Below are positions 27,226 to 34,687 of a DNA stretch of 55,481 nucleotides, in pieces; position 1 is the first letter of the stretch; each line of letters begins with the position of its first letter. Both the position numbers and the translations under genes were made by a program. The stretch covers positions 1 to 55,481 of the forward strand of contig JAFUJZ010000026.1 of assembly GCA_017467965.1 (NCBI GenBank), given 5' to 3'. Below the pieces are notes generated by a model. That model was not told the origin of the DNA. It made no database searches and saw only the letters and a list, made by a program, of their open reading frames with translations. The DNA is from Clostridia bacterium. GTDB taxonomy: Bacteria > Bacillota_A > Clostridia > UMGS1883.

Positions 27226-29586
27226 CTAATTTATATACGCTGCAAGTACGGTGATATCATCCTTTGGCTCCATGCCGCATTTTTCCATTGCTCTGTCGCA
27301 GATGATGTCAGCGAGAGTGCTCGGGTCGTCGCCTGTGAATTTTTCCAGCTCGTTAATAAGCCATGCGTCCTTGGGGCCGCCCTTTGCCGCACTTTCCAGA
27401 ACGCCATCCGAAATCATCAGTATAATATCACCCGACTTTGCGTTCAGCGTAAAGGTTTCTATTCCGCTCTTTAGCTGTGACCCCAGAGGCATTGTTTTTG
27501 AATATAATGCGTCAACCCTGTCGCCGGATTTTGTAAAAGATGCCGCACCGCCGCATTTGATTATTTTTGCCCGACGGTTTTCCGCGTCATATAAGCACAA
27601 GTCCGCTGCAGAAAATGTTGTCTCACCAAAGGGGATAAGGAGCGAATTCACAATTTTCATTGCCTTTTCGCCGTCAACGCCAATTTCGATAAGATCCAAA
27701 AGCGTCTCAGCAGCATTTTTTGACTCTGTATATGCTTTTTCACCATAGCCCATTCCGTCTGTTAAAACAGCGGCATATAGCGACTTGTTGATAACGCGTA
27801 CCAGTGTACTGTCACCCGAAATTCTTTTTCGGTCACGGGCTTTTTTCTTTGTGGCAAAGCTTATGCCTCCCGGTGGCGCAACTACATATTTTATATTACA
27901 GCTCTTGCAGTCACGCTTGCCGGCACGTATCATTTTAACTCCGCAAGCACGGCTTACTATTTCCTCAGCACCCTTGTCGCAGAGGGAAAATCCTCCGCAA
28001 CGGGGAAGAGACAGCATAACCGTAGGATCATAGTCACTATCGCGCATTACAACAACGTCACTGCAGGCAATGTTTGCCTCGCTCATTTTGCGGCTGATAT
28101 CGTCCGCCAAGGCTCTGTCAAAGCTCTGCCCCGATGAAAGGGAAGAAGATGCCGCAGTCAAAATCTCCGAAAAAGCGTTTATATGATTTGCAGAAGCTCT
28201 TTTCAACTCTCCCAGCTTTCCCTGCCATATTATATCGTTACGGTAAAGCTCCGAGAACTGCAAAAACGCGTCCCGCATTTCTTTCGGTCTGAGGCAATTA
28301 GCGGGGAGGAGTTCACCTCTTATTTTGCCTGTGTCGCAAAAATCATACAACGCACGGCTGAAGGTTGCCATGGTGTTTTTTACATCGCGCGTCCAACAAA
28401 GCCTTCGCATTCCGCACCCCGAGCAGCTTCGTCTTGCGATGCGTTCAAAAAACCTCACCTCTGCATCATTTTTTGTTTTTCTGTTGTCCGATATTTTTTC
28501 CATGCGCTTGCCCAGCTCTTTTACAACCCTTTGTGCATTCAAAAGCACATATTCGCTGTAGCATCTTTCATCCTCGGCAATGCGGTCTTTTTCATCCCTT
28601 GCGCCAAAATTGGTAAGCCGCAGAAAAACCTTTTCGGGGATAACCGAGTATATTATACACGCAAGGAAAATGTCATATATATTTATGAGCACCTCTGTAG
28701 ACCCGTTGGCAAGTGCAGTTATAAGCGCGTTCGCCAAAATAAACGCTGCACAGCCGCAGATTACCCCGTATCCGCCCAAAAGTCCTGCCGCAAGTCCCGA
28801 AAAAGCGTATGATACACAGCTTATGTCAACCCTTCCGCTGCCCAAGGAGGATACAAATCCCATGATGAGCCCCGCAATTGCCCCGCGTGAGCTTCCTAGA
28901 CGTATTGAAAAGGTAATGATTATAAGTATACACATCACGTCCGAAAGATTTATAACCCCAAAATCAGTAATGCTTTTTGCACCCCACAGGGCACAACCCA
29001 AAAGCGAGATAAGGCTTATTTCCTCTGCGGAAGAAAAAGTGTACGAAAGCTTCATACGCTTTATGATAGGTACGCCAATTGAAAATGCCGCCGTTGCACA
29101 AAAGGCAACAGCGCACTCAACGGAAAGCAACATCATGTCGTAAATCGTCGAAATCGCCGTGCCTTTTGCCGCCGCAAAGCTAAAGCACACTCCCGATATC
29201 ATAAGTGCCACAGCAAAAAGCCCAGCACGTACACTTACCCTTTTTTTTGAAGCGGCAGGTAGCTTTTCGATAATAAGCGCAAAAAACGTCATGGCGAATA
29301 TGTATTTGCCAACCTCGTGAAGCGGCGCACCCGTCCAAGCCTGTCCCAGTATTGCGGCTAGCATATACATATATGTATATCTGCCCGAAAAAATAGCTGC
29401 AAAAAATGCTCCTCCGAAAGGATTGAGAGTGCCTAAAAGAGTAGCACGTCCGCACAGTACGCCCATGCAAAAAAACAGTATTCCCATAGGCGTAGGCGTG
29501 GGCACACTTGTCTCTTTCTGAAATTTTGTAAAAAGTTTTTTTGTTTTTTCCATAACAACAAAAGGCTTTAATGTAGGGTTGTCCAT
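27226..29586 (-). CDS. spoIIE: Stage II sporulation protein E (SpoIIE)
   Basis: The protein of 786 residues has many N-terminal TM helices (about 30-330), a central region (about 340-560) with a Cys pattern CSGCGMRRLCW, and a C-terminal PP2C-type phosphatase domain (about 580-786: TDGMGYGEKAYTESKNAAETLLDL, SDGVLESAAKGGPKDAW, DDITVLAAYI). SpoIIE dephosphorylates the anti-anti-sigma SpoIIAA, releasing SigmaF in the forespore, and also acts at the polar septum. Length is close to Bacillus SpoIIE (827). The ribosome site AAAGG is somewhat far from the ATG (about 13 bp). Confidence 0.94.
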   Translation of the reverse strand: MDNPTLKPFVVMEKTKKLFTKFQKETSVPTPTPMGILFFCMGVLCGRATLLGTLNPFGGAFFAAIFSGRYTYMYMLAAILGQAWTGAPLHEVGKYIFAMTFFALIIEKLPAASKKRVSVRAGLFAVALMISGVCFSFAAAKGTAISTIYDMMLLSVECAVAFCATAAFSIGVPIIKRMKLSYTFSSAEEISLISLLGCALWGAKSITDFGVINLSDVMCILIIITFSIRLGSSRGAIAGLIMGFVSSLGSGRVDISCVSYAFSGLAAGLLGGYGVICGCAAFILANALITALANGSTEVLINIYDIFLACIIYSVIPEKVFLRLTNFGARDEKDRIAEDERCYSEYVLLNAQRVVKELGKRMEKISDNRKTKNDAEVRFFERIARRSCSGCGMRRLCWTRDVKNTMATFSRALYDFCDTGKIRGELLPANCLRPKEMRDAFLQFSELYRNDIIWQGKLGELKRASANHINAFSEILTAASSSLSSGQSFDRALADDISRKMSEANIACSDVVVMRDSDYDPTVMLSLPRCGGFSLCDKGAEEIVSRACGVKMIRAGKRDCKSCNIKYVVAPPGGISFATKKKARDRKRISGDSTLVRVINKSLYAAVLTDGMGYGEKAYTESKNAAETLLDLIEIGVDGEKAMKIVNSLLIPFGETTFSAADLCLYDAENRRAKIIKCGGAASFTKSGDRVDALYSKTMPLGSQLKSGIETFTLNAKSGDIILMISDGVLESAAKGGPKDAWLINELEKFTGDDPSTLADIICDRAMEKCGMEPKDDITVLAAYIN

Positions 29587-29681
29587 TTAAATCACTTTAC
29601 CTTTCTTTTTTCTGTTTGGATTAAGTATATCAAACTCTTTATGACAAAAGCTGTCGCAATAGGTAATTCTCGTAAAATAGA

Positions 29682-29710
29682 TTGCATTTTTTTGCTGTGT
29701 ATTATATAAT
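29682..29710 (+). promoter_or_regulatory. Promoter of the DUF975 gene
   Basis: TTGCAT (29682-29687), 17-base spacer, TATAAT (29705-29710), 36 bp before the start codon at 29746. Confidence 0.65.
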
Positions 29711-29745
29711 AGGTAAAAACACAAAATTTTTGAGGAGAAAAACAA

Positions 29746-30600
29746 ATGAAACCACTATTTCCTACCTATATAATAAAGCAACATGCAAAACAGGGTATGC
29801 GCAGAGGCTTTTTCAAGGCATTGGCGGTGACGATGATTCCTGCACTTATTGTTTCGATTGTTGCTATAACCGTTATGTGCTTTACACCGGGGTTTGAAAA
29901 CACACTCAAGCTTTTGGCCACTGCAGATATCGAAGCCCTTGACACCGTGTTTTACAATTTCACACTTGCTGTAAGTGCCCTTATGGTGGTTTTTGCTTTC
30001 CTTACTGTTGGCTCAATAAAAGCTACACTTGATATGATTAGAGGCAAGACTGTAAAAATCCGTGACGTTTTTAAGCTGTATGACAAATGGTATATTGCGT
30101 CAATTTATCCTTTTATTACATTTATATATACTTACGGTGTAAATGAGCTTGCAAAAATGGCACAGGCATCCGGTGCCGATGCAATGCTGATGGACGTCGT
30201 TGTAATGGCTTTTGATATAATCTTTTATCTTATATCCTTTAAGCTTATCTTTTTGGAATATGTCCTGGCAGACAACGAATGTAAAAATTTCAAAGAGGCA
30301 CTTGTAACCGCATGGCGCATGACAGGTCTTACTACTATATTAAATAATTTTGTGCTCATGTTTTCATTTATGCTGTGGTATCTCTTGGTTATGTTTACAG
30401 GCGGTATTGCGATGTTCTATGTATATCCTTACCTTATGTTTTCCGTTGCCGCACTTTATGACCTCAACTGCCGTTTTGCAAAGCACGGCGCATCCGCGTT
30501 CACAAATCTGAGAAATTCCATGACACCCCCTGCAGACAATAATACACCCGAAAACGATGACGACGAATACGAATACCTTGACGAAGATGATGAAGAATAA
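29746..30600 (+). CDS. DUF975-like integral membrane protein
   Basis: A protein of 284 residues with five or six TM helices (about 24-48, 65-90, 112-130, 150-175, 200-225, 228-245), a positively charged N-terminus (KQHAKQGMRRGFFKA), and a very acidic C-terminal tail (PENDDDEYEYLDEDDEE). The pattern matches the DUF975 family, whose function is unknown. It is a single-gene unit: it has its own promoter and a terminator at 30602-30633, and it is divergent from spoIIE. No catalytic motif is visible. Confidence 0.7.
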   Translation: MKPLFPTYIIKQHAKQGMRRGFFKALAVTMIPALIVSIVAITVMCFTPGFENTLKLLATADIEALDTVFYNFTLAVSALMVVFAFLTVGSIKATLDMIRGKTVKIRDVFKLYDKWYIASIYPFITFIYTYGVNELAKMAQASGADAMLMDVVVMAFDIIFYLISFKLIFLEYVLADNECKNFKEALVTAWRMTGLTTILNNFVLMFSFMLWYLLVMFTGGIAMFYVYPYLMFSVAALYDLNCRFAKHGASAFTNLRNSMTPPADNNTPENDDDEYEYLDEDDEE

Positions 30601-30601
30601 A

Positions 30602-30633
30602 AAAACAACCGTGCACTCTTGCACGGTTGTTTT
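30602..30633 (+). terminator. Terminator of the DUF975 gene
   Basis: Stem ACAACCGTGCA/TGCACGGTTGT, loop CTCT, followed by TTTTC. It directly follows the stop codon. Confidence 0.85.
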
Positions 30634-30675
30634 CTTACTGTAGGGGAGGCCATTGGTCGCCTGATAAAACGGTTG

Positions 30676-30853
30676 CGTTAACGAACTGTAACAAAACACT
30701 TGGTTTTATTACAGTTCGTTAACGTATTATTACAGAACAATTACACCTGTTGACTTTTTGTTCGGTGGTCGCTAAAATGTGAATTGAGGATAGCACAAAA
30801 GCGTTTTGTTACAGTATGTTATCGAAATTTTACAGTTTGATTACAAACAAAGA
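30676..30853. promoter_or_regulatory. 22-bp inverted repeat and TTACAG repeats upstream of the SLH gene
   Basis: CGTTAACGAACTGTAA with its extension (30676-30697) and its near-perfect reverse complement (30703-30724) form a dyad with a 5-base centre and one mismatch in 22. The TTACAG core recurs on the plus strand in the right arm and around 30731, 30809 and 30831, and as CTGTAA in the left arm: five copies in about 160 bp ahead of the promoter. This looks like an operator array for a DNA-binding protein. This covers most of the 400-bp gene-free gap; I see no gene in it. Confidence 0.5.
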
Positions 30854-30860
30854 TAATTTA

Positions 30861-30889
30861 TTGACTGACAAAAAAAGCGGTGTTATAAT
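30861..30889 (+). promoter_or_regulatory. Strong SigmaA promoter of the SLH protein gene
   Basis: TTGACT (30861-30866), 17-base spacer, perfect TATAAT (30884-30889). Predicted start of transcription is near 30896, giving a leader of about 106 nt. Confidence 0.85.
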
Positions 30890-30900
30890 CCGAGTATAGT

Positions 30901-30977
30901 CAGGATGCGAATCCTGTCGAAGCGCATAGGCTTCTTTGAAAGCGGGAGCTTAGGTGCCAAACAAGATTTGCTTTCAA
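30901..30977 (+). promoter_or_regulatory. Structured 5' leader of the SLH gene (three hairpins)
   Basis: Three consecutive stems: CAGGAT/ATCCTG with a GCGA (GNRA) tetraloop (30901-30916), GAAGC/GCTTC (30919-30934), and TTGAAAGC/GCTTTCAA (30936-30977) enclosing GGGAGCTTAGGTGCC. A 5' GNRA hairpin is a common mRNA-stabilising cap in abundant surface-protein messages. I do not recognise a riboswitch class. Confidence 0.5.
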
Positions 30978-31001
30978 AAAATTTTAAGGAGGATTTGAGA
31001 C

Positions 31002-33812
31002 ATGAGAAATCTCAAAAAAGTTCTTGCATTAGTAGTAGCAGTTGCTATGTTTGCTTCTATGGGCTTTGTTGCTTCCGCTGCAACATACACAGACGTAGCT
31101 GCTAACGCTTCTTATGCAGATGCAGTAAACCTTCTTTCTAACCTTGGTATTATCACAGGTTACGAAGACGGTACATTCAGACCCGACAACACAGTTACAA
31201 GAGCAGAAGCTGCTACAATGATCGTACGTATGCTTGGTCTTGCTGACGAAGTTGAAGCTGGTGAAACAAACTTCACAGACGTTGACGCTGATGACTGGTG
31301 CTCCGGTTACGTTAACGTAGCAGAAGCTAACGGTATCATCAATGGTATGGGCGATGGCACATTCAACCCCAACGGTGAAGTAACATACGGCCAGATCGTT
31401 AAGATGATCGTTTGCGCACTTGGTTATGAACCCGTAGCACTTGCTAACGGTGGTTACCTTGGTGGCGGTTACCTCTACGCAGGTTCCTCTCAGGTAACAG
31501 GTTTCACAAAGGGTGTTGCTGGTACAGCTAACGCTGCAGCTTCCAGAGCTACAGTTGCTAGACTTATCTACAATGCACTCGAAGTTGAACTTATGGACCA
31601 GACATCCTTCTCTACAGGTATCAACGGTTCCACATACGAAGTTCTTGAAAACAAGACAATCCTTTCCGAATACCTTGAACTCGAAAAGGTTGACGGTGTT
31701 GTAGTTAACACATACCTTTCCAACGCTGAATTCGAAGCTAGCGAAGACAAGACAATTGACCTTGTTGTAACAAAGAGCTATGCTGACGAAGAAGTTGCTA
31801 TGTACGAAGCAGGCGACGAACTCTATGGTCTTATCGTTGAAGGTACAGACGCTGCTACACTTCTCGGTTACACAGTAACAGCTTACGTTGGTGAAAACGA
31901 AGAAGGCGATGAAGCTGTATTTGCAATCGCTGCAAAGGCTGGTAAGAACTCTGTAACAGTTCTTGACACAGAACTCGTTAAGAACATGGGCGAAATCCTT
32001 GACAAGAATGACGAAGTTCTTTATGACCTCGGTATCGAATACTACAAGAGCGAATCCGCTAAGTCCACAACAAAGGCTGAAATCCAGAACTTTGTAGAAA
32101 TCAAGTCCGGTGATGTTGAAGGTATTGCTAACTTTGTTGTTAACGGTTTCAACACAGGCTACACAATGGGCCAGGCTGAAGTTATGGCTGCAGTTGAAGC
32201 TGAAAGTATCGATGATATCACACTTATCGACAACGATAACGACGGCGACTTCGAATTCGTAGTTGCTACAATCGCTAACGAAGAATCCTTCCAGGAATTC
32301 GTAGTTGACGAAATCGACAACGAAGATGACATCTGGAACTTCATGGGCGAAGATGAAGGCGAAATCGAAATCGATTATGAAGATGAAGATAAGCTTTACA
32401 CAGTAGTTAAGGACGGTAAGATTGCTGACGCTTCCGCTATCGTTGAAGGCGATGTTATCACAGTTCTTGACGATTCCACAAACGTAATCACAGTATATGT
32501 ATCTTCCGTAGTTGTTGAAGGTACAGTTGACGAAGTAGACGATGACATTTTCACAATCAACGGTGCTGACTACAAGGTATCTTCTCTTTCTGCTGAAACA
32601 GTAGGCACAATTGAAGCTGGTGACGAAGGTCTCTTCTACATCAACGCTTCCGGTAAGATCGCTTTCGTTGACACAGTTAACTCCATCGCTGGTGCTGACT
32701 ATGTATACGTAATCGATGCTGACCTCTCTGAAGGTGACTTCGGTGATGACGAATACCTTGTAAAGGTTGTTACAGCTGCAGGTGCAGTTGAAGTCCTCAC
32801 AATCAAGTCCAAGAAGGTTGACGTTTACCTTGAAATGACTGAAGAAACAAACGAAGATGGCGATACAATTCTCGTTGAAAACGTTCTTGAAGATGTAACA
32901 GATGAAGAAGCTTACGCTGAACTCGTTGATTACGAAGGTCTTGTAAGAATCGACACAACAGCTGCTGGTGAAATCTCCGTTATCTACTTCCCCGGTTCTG
33001 AAGACACATTCATGGCAGATGATCAGTACGTAGCAGAAAATACTAAGGAATATAACGAACTTCGTGGCACATACGGCAACATCGACCTCACAGCTGATGT
33101 TCTCGTATTCCACAAGGACAACACAGAAGAAGATCTTGAAGATGCTATCACAGTTACAACTGTAGGCGCTCTCTTCGATGACGAATCTTCCTACAAGTTC
33201 ACAGCTTACGGTGAAGAAGAAGAAGTTCCCGAAGTTCTCGTAGTTGAAGACGCTAAGACAGCTCTTGACTCCGAAGCTCCTGTAATGGTAGTTACAAAGG
33301 TTGCTGACGTAGTTGCTGATGACGAAGACACAATCAAGATCACAGGTGTTGTAGCTGGTGCTACAGTATCCGTAATCGTTGATCCCGACGAAGTTAATGA
33401 TGTTGCAGTTGAAAAGGGTAACGTAATTCTTTACGCTGAATCCGGTGACTATGTAACAGACGTTGAAGTTCTCTTCGCAGCTACAGCTGATGCTCCTGCT
33501 GGTGATGTAACAGTTGAAGAAGGCAGTGATATCGTAACAGGCTTTGATGACGAAGCTGTATCCGTTCACTACGGCGCAATTGACGACAAGACAACTAAGA
33601 CAGTTACAATTGCTGGCGACAAGTACTACTTCGCTGACGAAGTTAACGTAACAGTTGTTGACTACACAGGTAGCAAGATGACAGTTAAGGCTGGTAGCCT
33701 CTCCGATGTTAAGACTTCCACAAAGTATACAAAGACAGCTTTCGTTAAGACAGTTGCTGACGTAGAAGATGAAGTTTCCGACATCGTAGTATTCATCGAA
33801 CTCGCTGAATAA
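31002..33812 (+). CDS. S-layer-homology (SLH) domain surface protein, probably the main S-layer protein
   Basis: Protein of 936 residues with a signal peptide (1-26, cleavage near ASA) and SLH domains at about 27-190 (YADAVNLLSNLGIITGYEDG, FRPDNTVTRAEAATMIVRML; FTDVDADDWCSGYVNVAEANG). The third SLH repeat is less regular. The rest is acidic, threonine- and valine-rich beta structure without enzyme motifs. SLH domains bind pyruvylated secondary wall polymers. Very strong codon bias (ACA for Thr, AAC/GAC-rich, no rare codons), a strong promoter, a structured leader and AAGGAGG point to very high expression. There are no neighbours in an operon; a terminator follows at 33843-33873. Confidence 0.9.
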   Translation: MRNLKKVLALVVAVAMFASMGFVASAATYTDVAANASYADAVNLLSNLGIITGYEDGTFRPDNTVTRAEAATMIVRMLGLADEVEAGETNFTDVDADDWCSGYVNVAEANGIINGMGDGTFNPNGEVTYGQIVKMIVCALGYEPVALANGGYLGGGYLYAGSSQVTGFTKGVAGTANAAASRATVARLIYNALEVELMDQTSFSTGINGSTYEVLENKTILSEYLELEKVDGVVVNTYLSNAEFEASEDKTIDLVVTKSYADEEVAMYEAGDELYGLIVEGTDAATLLGYTVTAYVGENEEGDEAVFAIAAKAGKNSVTVLDTELVKNMGEILDKNDEVLYDLGIEYYKSESAKSTTKAEIQNFVEIKSGDVEGIANFVVNGFNTGYTMGQAEVMAAVEAESIDDITLIDNDNDGDFEFVVATIANEESFQEFVVDEIDNEDDIWNFMGEDEGEIEIDYEDEDKLYTVVKDGKIADASAIVEGDVITVLDDSTNVITVYVSSVVVEGTVDEVDDDIFTINGADYKVSSLSAETVGTIEAGDEGLFYINASGKIAFVDTVNSIAGADYVYVIDADLSEGDFGDDEYLVKVVTAAGAVEVLTIKSKKVDVYLEMTEETNEDGDTILVENVLEDVTDEEAYAELVDYEGLVRIDTTAAGEISVIYFPGSEDTFMADDQYVAENTKEYNELRGTYGNIDLTADVLVFHKDNTEEDLEDAITVTTVGALFDDESSYKFTAYGEEEEVPEVLVVEDAKTALDSEAPVMVVTKVADVVADDEDTIKITGVVAGATVSVIVDPDEVNDVAVEKGNVILYAESGDYVTDVEVLFAATADAPAGDVTVEEGSDIVTGFDDEAVSVHYGAIDDKTTKTVTIAGDKYYFADEVNVTVVDYTGSKMTVKAGSLSDVKTSTKYTKTAFVKTVADVEDEVSDIVVFIELAE

Positions 33813-33842
33813 TTACAAAATCTTAACTGAATAAGTTTTGAT

Positions 33843-33873
33843 AAAAACCCTCGGTCTTTGGCCGAGGGTTTTT
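33843..33873 (+). terminator. Terminator of the SLH gene
   Basis: Stem ACCCTCGG/CCGAGGGT, extended by GGTC/GGCC at the top, then T5. It follows the stop codon by about 30 bp. Confidence 0.9.
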
Positions 33874-34073
33874 GTTGTATCAGAAATGGAGCAGTTAGCT
33901 CTGTCGCAAAGTTTTTTTACCGCATTACTCTCCTTTTAATAAGTAGGGGCGACCTTTGGTTGCCCGCTTCTTTTCCTGTAAAGTATCTAATCAATCAATC
34001 TAAAACATCTTGGTACCAGCGGGGTCTGTCTCCACAGGTTTCACGGCTGGTCAATTGTGGCATAAAACCGTGA

Positions 34074-34137
34074 AAAACACAAGATGTTGTAGGGTTGAAA
34101 ATTCTCGAAAAAATCAGCAAAAATTTAACTTTTTTAG
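34074..34137 (+). repeat. 64-bp perfect direct repeat, copy 1
   Basis: The block beginning AAAACACAAGATGTTGTAGG and ending AACTTTTTTAG is repeated without a change at 34385-34448, offset 311 bp. Just upstream of each copy is a weaker match, GGGGTCTGTCTCC against GGGGTCTTTCTCC. The gap 33874-34687 has no gene that I can support. Confidence 0.85.
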
Positions 34138-34139
34138 AA

Positions 34140-34250
34140 CCAAGACCGACCGCCGCCGGTGGCGGATGAAGGGAGGGCGTGGGATTGTGCCGCGGTCGGC
34201 AAGCGACGAGCAAATGAGCGAAGTTGGTGCCGGGCACCGCAAACGTTACC
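34140..34250 (+). other. GC-rich structured intergenic element of unknown kind
   Basis: This block is clearly richer in GC than its surroundings. CCGACCG (about 34145) can pair with CGGTCGG (about 34194); inside lies CCGCC/GGCGG, and further on GGTGCC/GGCACC. The frames here are short and unlike genes. It may be a structured RNA or a remnant of a mobile element. It matches no family I know. Confidence 0.35.
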
Positions 34251-34384
34251 TTATTGAACATTTCACATGAGTAAATAGGTGTAGGCGCTGTGGACTTGCA
34301 ACGAAAATTGTCGGATAAATTTATGACCATGGGGTCTTTCTCCAATGAGCGGAAAGTGGACAGATTTGTGGAGGAAAACACTGT

Positions 34385-34448
34385 AAAACACAAGATGTTG
34401 TAGGGTTGAAAATTCTCGAAAAAATCAGCAAAAATTTAACTTTTTTAG
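34385..34448 (+). repeat. 64-bp perfect direct repeat, copy 2, abutting a promoter
   Basis: Identical to 34074-34137. The identity stops exactly where copy 2 runs into the -35 box TTGACT (34449-34454) of the next gene, while copy 1 continues into unrelated sequence. Confidence 0.85.
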
Positions 34449-34477
34449 TTGACTTTTATCTCCTTTGGGTGTAATAT
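34449..34477 (+). promoter_or_regulatory. Promoter of the 1379-residue secreted protein gene
   Basis: TTGACT (34449-34454), 17-base spacer, TAATAT (34472-34477). The predicted leader is about 200 nt. Confidence 0.65.
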
Positions 34478-34549
34478 TATCATGTATGATACCCTAATAG
34501 TGGAGTATAATCCCCTAAATGGGTACGTACGTTGACAGACTTTAATTTT

Positions 34550-34654
34550 GGAACGGGCAATATGTAATGACTGAGGTCGACAGGAAAAGTATTTCCAACG
34601 TTCCGCATCCGGGATAAATGCAAAAACTTATCCCAATGCTCGTTTGGTCGGATG
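34550..34654 (+). promoter_or_regulatory. Structured leader RNA of the large secreted protein gene
   Basis: Nested stems: GGAACG (34550-34555) with CGTTCC (34599-34604), enclosing GGAAA/TTTCC (34583-34596); then CATCCG (34606-34611) with CGGATG (34649-34654), enclosing GGGATAA/TTATCCC (34611-34634). It ends 20 bp before the ribosome site. It could be a riboswitch-like or stabilising leader; the class is unknown to me. Confidence 0.45.
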
Positions 34655-34687
34655 ACCGAAATATATAAAAATTTTGGAGGAAAAATT

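Noticed and set aside
29587..29681. Spo0A box upstream of spoIIE
   Set aside because: The nearest match (TGTCGCAA on the plus strand) deviates from TGTCGAA and is not placed at a clear promoter; not strong enough to list.
31029..33569. 846-codon open frame on the minus strand, opposite the SLH gene
   Set aside because: The SLH gene avoids the codons whose complements are stops (TTA, CTA, TCA) because of strong codon bias. The antisense frame therefore stays open by chance; its product is a Cys/Asn/Phe-rich mix with no domain and no ribosome site.
34010..34270. 86-codon frame in the gap before the large secreted protein gene
   Set aside because: It crosses a 64-bp repeat and a GC-rich folded block and has no ribosome site; its Arg/Gly-rich product does not look like a protein.
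34449..34520. Possible replication origin in the gene-free gap
   Set aside because: I found no cluster of DnaA boxes (TTATNCACA) and no dnaA/dnaN nearby.
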